Positions 38,801-47,800 of a DNA stretch of 64,000 bases are shown piece by piece. Position 1 is the stretch's first letter. Each line of letters starts with the position of its first letter. Below the pieces are notes generated by a model. That model had not been told where the DNA came from, made no database searches, and saw nothing but the letters and a program-made list of their open reading frames with translations. This DNA comes from Haemonchus contortus (lineage: Eukaryota; Nematoda; Chromadorea; Rhabditida; Trichostrongylidae): assembly GCA_000469685.2 (NCBI GenBank), contig LS997562.1, positions 37,484,345-37,548,344 on the forward strand. Reading direction: 5' to 3'. The translations under genes were made by a program, and so were the position numbers.

Positions 38801-41800
38801 GCTCCATTCATAGTATTCTTGTGTGGACCTACTTGATTCTACCAACGATTTAATACTTTAGAGTTTTTTGAGTGCAAGTTGAAAGTCAGTCGACAGAAGA
38901 CAGTCGAATGCATGGCGCATCCTAGGTCAAAGACGATTCTAAGGATTTCACTGTTAATTAGAGGCCAATTTGAGAATACCAGGTTCTTCGGTGTCAGCGG
39001 AAATATTCCGTGATGCAAAAGGGGATTACGTAGATTGTGCAGGGATCACGCCGTGCATGTGCACAGGTGCCTATCCATTTTCTTGTTTGGAAGGTGCTGT
39101 GATAGAAGGCTTTGATAGACTCCACACTGCATCCACTAAGCAATTCATCATTTTTACCGAATCTGTTTAGATTTCACTTTCACCAGTTATCTTCCATTCA
39201 CTCTTTTCACCGCAGAGAGAGCTTGGAGTTTCAAGGCGTAGCAGTTCTTTTCATTCTCATCGAGGTGTCGTAGGGAACGTCGGTCGTGCGTAATCAGCCC
39301 AACTTCTCCGTATTTCCACTTAGCATTCCAGAATGTTGGCCATATTCGCCGTTCTTCTACTTCTGGGTTCCATCAACATCATCCATGGCCAACCTGTCCA
39401 GCAATATCTCGTTGATGACGGTCTCATACTTCCATCAAAAGCCGCTGAATCGTATGGTACCGTAGTCGAACAACAGCCATCCGACGAAGACATTCTCACG
39501 ACTGAAACGTTTCAAACAAATCATCAAGAACAGTTTACACTTGCTCCACCGACGCCCAGACAACGTCGTGACACCGAGGATGAAGATCTTGGCGGTATAT
39601 TTTTTCAATATACTCCACCACAAGAGGATACGGTAATGGAATCCAAGGAGGTACCACTGATCGAATTTCCATTACTGCCTGCCGTCGAGCCTATTGAAGT
39701 CGTCTCTTTGGAGGAGGTAGGCTAACTAATTTCGCTTATTTGATTTTTAGGGAGCTATCCAAGAACTTAAAATCATCGATGATCCTTCGGAAGCGGCGAA
39801 ACAATGTGATGAGCTCTGGGTAAGGTTATCCACGCATGATCTGTTGTTCAGCTTTTGTGTTTGTCCAATTGGAACTCGATTTCCTGAAAGGGGCGGTGCA
39901 CATGACCTCCTTAAGCGGACAGATCGATAATTATGGATCGTTAGCGATATATTGAATCGATATGCTGACAAAAATCGACCGTGTATGCTTGTACTGAAGG
40001 CCGCAGCGCAGCCGCACGCGTCCCAGACTTGAAGAAGAATATGCGCTCGGTGTTGTGGCGAGTATGCCCTCTAGCGTTATCCCATAATGTCTATGGACTA
40101 ATTCAAAGCGGAGGCAGTTCCCCTTAGCTTGGAACCTTTACGAATAAGGTTGAGCTCAATGAAGCTTTCTGGTGGTTCTGGTCCGGGAATAGTAATGACC
40201 AATATGATGGTTATGACTGCCTAGGTCAGCTTAGTCGTAGCGCTCTGAGAATTCCCCACTGGGACGGGCCTATTTTTTAGGATCCGACTATGTCCCGTCC
40301 TTACTCCCCTCTCTTTGAAGGCATATTGAAGTGTCGTAGTAGAGATTTAGGCTAACCCTTCACCAATCTCCTATTCCCACTTTGCTTTGGAACCTTGACA
40401 TAATCCTGTAACCCACCGGACTACCTTTTCCTGGGTGAGGTCTCCCACACATTTTTCACAAGTGGACGAGTTGTTTCGAAATTTTCATGTGCCACGCCCC
40501 TTTCAGCTACATTTCGATACCATGACTTTCCAAATAGCTTAGTCATTTCTCCTAATTGTGATTGTTTTGACGTATTCTGTCTCAGTGGCGGAAACGGAAA
40601 ATTCTAAAGGCACGTCATCAGAACAAGGTAAGTGACTGGACGTACTCGTCTAGACATTGAGATATGCGAATGATTTGTGGCTTCCCTGCTATTGTGTTGT
40701 ACCTTAGCCCTAACGAATATGGGTGACTACTTTGATTACATAATGGTCTTTTCCAGAACGATGACGAAGGCTCAGGGCTCCCACTGGATCAATTCAAAGA
40801 TCAAGCAGGTGAGCACGGTCTTTCATGGGTTTTGTTCGTGTGGCTTGTAAACATCTAAAGCCAGGTCGGAAACAATGGTCTATCGTACAGATAACACAGG
40901 AATTGTGGGGAACCTTCATCAACAGTCGCTACTGACCTTCAGCCTACATGTCCACTTATGGCTTGACTAGCCCAAACTTATTTATATGTTAGATTTCCTA
41001 CTGAACGTTCTGGGAGCTAAATACATCTGGGGCTCAAGTGCAGGGATTATAGAGAGGCTAATTGTTTTAGGTGGCGTTAGTAGGGTAATCAAACACAGTG
41101 AGCTCGAATCAGATAAACCCATCACATAATGCAAGATGACAATTTCTCGTTATCCGTACAGTGGGTAGGAACGTCCTGTGCGGACCTAGAACTAGGTCAG
41201 AAGGCCTTGTGATCCACACGCTCGATGGTTTTCTTTTTTTTTGTTGCAAAACGAATTCAAAGCAAACTCTTACTCATATCTCGTACTACTTTAATGCTAA
41301 ACTAATAATTTAGATAGAGCGAAAAGTGTTGAAAAGGAACTCATTCCAGCACCGACACCACCCGCACCGCTTCCGATGGATCTGGCTCAAAAGCTCCATG
41401 GTAAGTGGTCGTCAGAAATATCAGAGGTTACCTAAGCAGAAATGCAAAAAAATGTTCCCTAGCCACTGTGTTCCGTCTCTGTCCATCTATACATTCCTCA
41501 CTCTACCCATTCATTCACTAATTGTCATGCACAAACAGATACCTGGGAAGATTTGTTGAGATGAGAGCAGGAAAACTCGCCAGTAAGCGTGCAATGCGGA
41601 TGGAATGGCGTCATAGTAATGAACAGGTAACCCACCTACCAATGCTGCCATTGCCATTACAGTACCCAAATTCGAGTAAGTTCGGAAAATGTTGAGCATC
41701 GGGTTCTGTTAATTCACATCCTCGCGTTAGGCGTAGAGGTAATGAAGAGAAATCAGAGGATATGGGTCAGGAGGTGCCGTTAAGAGTGTTACGATGCAAC

Positions 41801-44800
41801 CAGGTCATTGCGTCGCCTGCGTCGATTTCATGTCTCTGACAGAGTCGCCTCTCACCATCGTGTAGCACCTCAGCCAGCTATTGCTGAGATGGTAACCTTT
41901 CTCCAAGGAGCAGCGCCCTCGCCTTTGGTCCTTGCATTTGCCATTCTCTCAATGGCTGCTTTCATAGTCCGCCGGCCGGCCGGCCGGCCGGCGCGCCGGC
42001 GTGCCGGCCGGCCGGCGTGCCGGCGTGCCGGCGAGCGTGCCGGCGGAGGCAGTGCTAGCGGGGAGGATGGAGGCAGACAGTGTAAGGCAAACAGTCCACG
42101 CCCCTTCGAAGGTTGTTTGTTTTCAACCCCTCGAAGGGGCGTGGACTGTTTGCCTATCTGTCTGCCTCCCTCCTCCCCGCTAGCACTGCCTCCGCCGGCA
42201 CGCTCGCCGGCACGCCGGCACGCCGGCCGGCCGGCACGCGCGCCGGCACGCCGGCACGCCGGCGCGCCGGCCCGCCGGCCGGCCGGCGGACTATGAAAGC
42301 AGCCAATGGGAACAGGAATCCTCGAAAGAAGTCATATCGTCCAACAGAATGCTGATAATGTCACAAAGCTAAGATTACGGTGCGGGCGACCCTAGTAAGA
42401 TTAGCTGGTGTGGCCGTTCATGGTAATCTAATTTTAGCAGTAGCGCCTCTTGACCCACAGGCAAAAGTGTAGACCTCGCAGCATTGCTATGACGCCATTC
42501 CCAACGCGCCGCTTGCGCGTGCCGACATTCCATGGACTCAGTACTACCGGGCTCTACTACGAATCGATACGGTAACTGAACAATGTCCGTCAATGCACAT
42601 TACACTGCTGTCCGTTTTTTACCTACTGTATGCATATCCAATTCACGTTTGTACTCCAATTTAGTCCAATTTAGTCCGTAATCCACTTTCCAGGTGAACG
42701 TTCACGTTTCAGACCGTGACGAACGTGATCTATTATATCCGTTCGGCGATAGTCTTCTACTGCCTTTTCAACGACACGGTCCATTACTGCACACCTCTAT
42801 AGGTCTCCTTGTCAGCACGATTTTTGTTGATGATCACCAATGATGTGTTTTGACCGAGTGTGCATGCATACACAATGGCGATCGATTATCGATTGCTTTT
42901 AGTTGATGGCTGGCCTTTTCACAAAATGAAAATGAAGCACGCTTTTCTGCTTCTGCAAACAAATTCGTTCTGAGTAGCGGAGCCTATTTTCGACGGCGAA
43001 ATTTGGGAAAAAAAGCGCGTTGAGTGATGTAGAGGACTCATAGAGTCCATATTGTGGTCGGCTATTGATCCGTGCTAATCGATAACTTTTCAGAACCTGA
43101 TCGAATGGCTCTTAAAGGAGAACGAGGTGAACCGGGTCCACCAGGAGTGGTACGTTCACAAAGGTGTTGTGTGAAGCAGTTCAAGATTGAAAAGTTTGTC
43201 ATTCAGTGCCTACAACAATGCCGCGATGGTATGCCCGGACCAAGTGGCCCTATTGGACCGCAAGGACCTCAGGGAGTTGAAGGTCAGTTGATGGGGGATC
43301 GGGAAATAAGAGAACTACCTTATAGACAAGAAATGTAGTAGCTGAGAAGTTTTCTAAATCGTGAGATGATCGGTAGCAGACGCGGGCAGTCGTGATGCGG
43401 CACAACCAGTGGCTCAAAGACCTCTGTTGATTCATTGGCCTGCTCCACAGTCTTCTACGACTATAACTATCACGACGTACGGGTTGTGTAACATGGCACT
43501 GGTATACGAGAGTTATTTCTACAGGGCCTCCTGGACCACCTGGCCCGCCTGGAGAACCCGGATATGTCCAGCAGGCGACATATGATGGTCCCATCCAAGC
43601 GATGCCTGGACCACCTGGTGTTGCCGGTCCTCCTGGACCTCCAGGTCCGCAAGGAATTCAAGGTGAGCTGTTGAGTAAGGGTTAGAACTGCTCATATCAT
43701 TCACTCCCAAAACATAACTATAATATCAAGGTCCGCGAGGAGAGACTGGCTATCCCGGTCGTGATGGCCGCGATTTCCAGGGCCTATCCGATCGCGACAT
43801 CGAACTGATCGTCAGACATCCATTACTGAAGGTAAGAGATAGTCCGTTGTCTGTAGGTGTAGGTACCACCTTGAATTATGAACTAAGGGAGAAAAAGGCG
43901 AATGTGTTCAATCTACGACGACCGTCTTCCAACCAGCGGCCGACGATGTGCGAACGTATTACGAAAGGGAAAGGGAACGCGTTGGGTTGAAAGGCGAAAA
44001 GGTAGTTACAGCCTCGATTACTCGGTTCCAGAAAAGTTAATGTGAATTTGAAGGGTGATCGCGGCATGCCAGGCCCACCAGGACCACCTGGTGCACCGGG
44101 ACCAGCACAGCAAGTGGCATATGGAGGAGATGCATGTAAGTGACTACCACGTTTGATTAAATACACGCACTAAACTCGAAAAAGATGTTCCCGAACAGTT
44201 TTCTAGCACCCCCGAAGAGATGCTACCCCAGATATGCTACCCCAGATCAGGCTAGCTCTTCCGTCGACCGATATTTTTTCAAAGACCCCTCAGTAATACT
44301 CGGGAAGGTTATTCCTCTTATTTCAGCTATTGTACGAGTTTATCCGAGCACACATGAACTGTTCTCATCTCGTGTGCTGATTGGTACGTTGGCTTTTGCC
44401 ACAGCCACTCAACAACTATATATCAAAGTGAACAACGGTTGGAAAGAGGTTGCGGTGAGTCTCGTACTTTACCCAGAGAGTCGCCACGCGACCGCTCGCG
44501 TCACTGCCCTGCAATCTTTGCAGTGAATGAGCTCGAATCAAACGCAATTTCTTGTACTTTCGTAAACTTACTTATTTCAGCTCGGAGCCTTCTATCCGAT
44601 GGTAGAACAGCGTCAATCAGTGGTGAGTGAATTTCTGAAGCCTTCTGATAACTTGTAGTTTTGATTTCCCCCAAATGAATCTCTTTGTGTTTATCAAGGA
44701 GTCACATTGTTTCCGTTTATACTTCCTCTGAAATTTATCGACCAATTATCAATCAAAGTAGATCTATACAATTGTAACTATTCTTGTTGTCGATTTAGAC

Positions 44801-47800
44801 GGTAAAGGAGAGGATTATGCTGAAAAGTGGCACAATGGAATTTCCTGCTAACATTTTGGAATGATATATGAGCTCACAGTGCCTAATGAAAATATTAGGT
44901 TGGAAGGAAAGTCCTGCAACGAAAAATTTGAAGCGTCGGCAATTTGTATCAACAGTGTGAACACGGTAGCAAGAGTGATAACCTTGTAGGGCATTCCTCA
45001 GGTAATCAACACATGAGTAAATAAGGGCACGCGTGTGGGCTTTAGCAGCATTACGGTCAATGAATGGAAAACACCCTATTAGTACCATCACCTTCTACTA
45101 AGCACGCCAAGGGAAAAACGCGGATGTAGCGATTCAAATTATCAGCAACTTATTCAATGCTAGCACTGCTCACCGATCAACGGTCAACAATCGGTTGGAT
45201 CACTCCACTGGAGGAGATACTAGCCTTCAAAGTCACGCAAGCATCTTCCCTTGGTTCAATGGAGTTTGGAGGGATCCATCCAATATAAGTTGCTAAACGC
45301 AGACTAGATGGACACAGCTATCGATTACCCCTATGAACCCCGAAATTTGGCTAACAGGGTTAGAGAAGGACGATCAAAATGGTAAATCAGGTCCCTACAG
45401 AGGGTCAACGCACGTCGAAATTTCGCTTTAAACACGCTTCAAAAGTTCTACGATTCCAATTGGTTCCAGGTTGTTCATCATTCGTACTCCCCAAGTGTTG
45501 CCCCTTTTACCTACCATACGCTCCGCCTTCTTGAGCATCTCGTTGTGCTAAAAAAATTCGTAACTTAATGTGATCTGAAAACGGCAGCCAATTACTACTC
45601 TGAGTCACAGCTTCCTCACTCCTGAATAAAAGGCATCAGTGATTCACTCAAAACATAGTAGAGGGTTGTTGACCTCTTTGGTAAATATATTTCCGAAAAT
45701 TGATTGGTCTGGAAAATTTCAGAAATGATTTGAAGGAGACCTTCATTGTGTTGCAGGACTTTCCTTCCAACCTAATAGGTTTAAAGATGACGGAAAGAAA
45801 AGCTTCCAATTCGTGGTCCGTTCGCAGAATTTGGTCTAAAAGAACCTCCAAATTTGGTATTAATCACATATTCAGCATAAGAAGATTGTCATTGGAGCAA
45901 AATATAGTATACACAGGCAGACTTCATATTTGTCCTTTTTGAATATTTTCTAAAAAATAATATATAAGAATTTGCCCCTGTATGGCTGCTTTCATAGATC
46001 GCGATTTGGCCCGCGAGCGAGCGACGGTGGACCACTCACCCGGCGGAATCGACCAAGATTCAGTTGTAAACAAAGGGCAAGCGCCGCCTTCGTCGCTCGC
46101 TCGCGCGCTCGCGGGCCAAATCGTGGACTATGAAAGCAGCCTATCATTGGTATGATGCTTCTTTGACGCAGATTTTCCTGACTTGTATCCACTCTTTTCT
46201 GTTACGAGTGGTACTTTCACCTTATTCTTCTTTCCTTCCTTTCCAGGCACTACCCTTTCTCAACTTGCTCTGTTTTGTGATCGTTGGACCTGTGCTCTCC
46301 GTTACCGTTGAAGCTCTGCATAACTCTCCTCTGCCTCACCTTTTCTCTTCCGCTATCAATTATTTGTCTACTTCACTGTGTCACAATATCTTCTCACTGT
46401 TGGTCATTCTGGCTCCACGAGTGGCTGCTTTCAGTCTCCGACGTTCTACCAGCCTGCGCGCAAGTACGCCGGTAGAATCGCTAGTGGAATCGTGCGTGCG
46501 AGCAAGCGGGCATCTTGCGACGGCGGCTCTAGCCAACACTGTGACAGCACTGAGGGTACCAATCGATACCGCAAATCGAGGATGACCAGTTTTTGTGCAT
46601 TTTGAGTGTCGATCGTACTGCAATGCACAAACCTAGTCGTCCTCGATTTGCGGCATCGGTCGTTACCCCCAGTGGTGCACAGTGTTGGCCAGAGCCGCTG
46701 TTGCGACACGTTCGCTTGCTCGCACGCGCGATTCTACCGGCGTGCCGGCATCGAAGTCTGAAAGCAGCCAGTCGTTCTCTCCATAACTATAGATCGTGTA
46801 CATAGCGTTCCTAGTGTATGTGTAGGAGTGAGAAGAGATGGAAGGTTGGGGTGCAGGTTGGAGGAGAGTGGTGTAGTATTCCTGATAATCGGACTTTATC
46901 ATCCTTCAGTGCCGCATCCTTATGATATCCATATGATTTCCCTTTTTTCCCAAAATTACCTTTACACAGGGCTTTTTCGGGGAGTTTTTTTTCAAATGGG
47001 ACAGTGGCTCGAAATTACAAAAGACTCGATTGAATGTAACCTATGATGCAGTACTTTTCTTGTGTTTTCTGGGAGTTCGGGCCTCCGTTTCTCCGGAACC
47101 TTTTTTATTTTTGTTTACCGTTTTAGCCGATAGTTTCTGAGCCCGATTTGCAGTCGAATCATCTGGAATATTGGGTGAGAACAAATGTTGTGTATGTTCC
47201 GGCACACGTCACTGTCATACTCGTTCACATTTGCCGGACAAGGGTTTCAATGCATCTTCAGGCGGTAATTCACGAGGTTAATGACTGTCATCATGACCTT
47301 GTCTGACGCGGTTGCGACCGCGTCGCTTGACATTGTCATCAATTGCGGCCAACACTTCGTAAATTATGCCTTTGAAAACATGATGCAATGAAATCTGTTC
47401 ATTTACGATAGCTATGTAAAAATGTTGTGTCCCCGTAGAATAATGGCAGCTGATAAGTGGCAGTGATTTATATAATCGATATCAATCAATATTTGGTTGT
47501 TCTTAGCGAGATCGTGAGACCATGTCTCGACATCGACCCTGCGTACGTCGATCGATTACGGTAACTGTGAGAATTACCTATAGTTCCGCATACGGTATCC
47601 AACCGACGGTAACTATAAAGTTTTCAAAAGATATACAGCGAAATTCTACAGACTACCGTATTCCGATGGGCGGTTACCGTATGCAAAGTGTACTGTACGT
47701 ATACTGTTTCGGTTGGCTTTTTGCCGGCACTTATTCGTTTTTGTGATTATGTATAGAATGACAGAAAAAGGGACAATGTGTGATGTGATATGGCTAGGGG

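Larger units (their letters stand above)
20603..39332 (+). other. Very long collagen intron with internal promoter (19 kb)
   Basis: No conserved protein exon was recognised between TSPN exon 4 and the short-form first exon. It holds degenerate SINE pieces (21895-22085, 23157-23240, 24000-24095), a ~340-bp inverted repeat pair (24382-24722 and 28108-28456), a MITE half (30031-30277) and a short inverted-repeat element (33271-33510). Open frames inside, including 200 codons at 25398-26000, have no recognisable family. Confidence 0.6.

Noticed and set aside
41808..42296. Open frame of 162 codons, Arg/Ala/Pro/Gly-rich
   Set aside because: It is the translation of the CCGGC-rich arms of foldback element 1 inside an intron.
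43250..44166. Minus-strand frames rich in GGPGGPGG
   Set aside because: Antisense shadow of the collagen Gly-X-Y exons.
44897..45091. Minus-strand frame in the mariner element
   Set aside because: The transposase remnants read on the plus strand; this is a shadow running into the terminal repeat.
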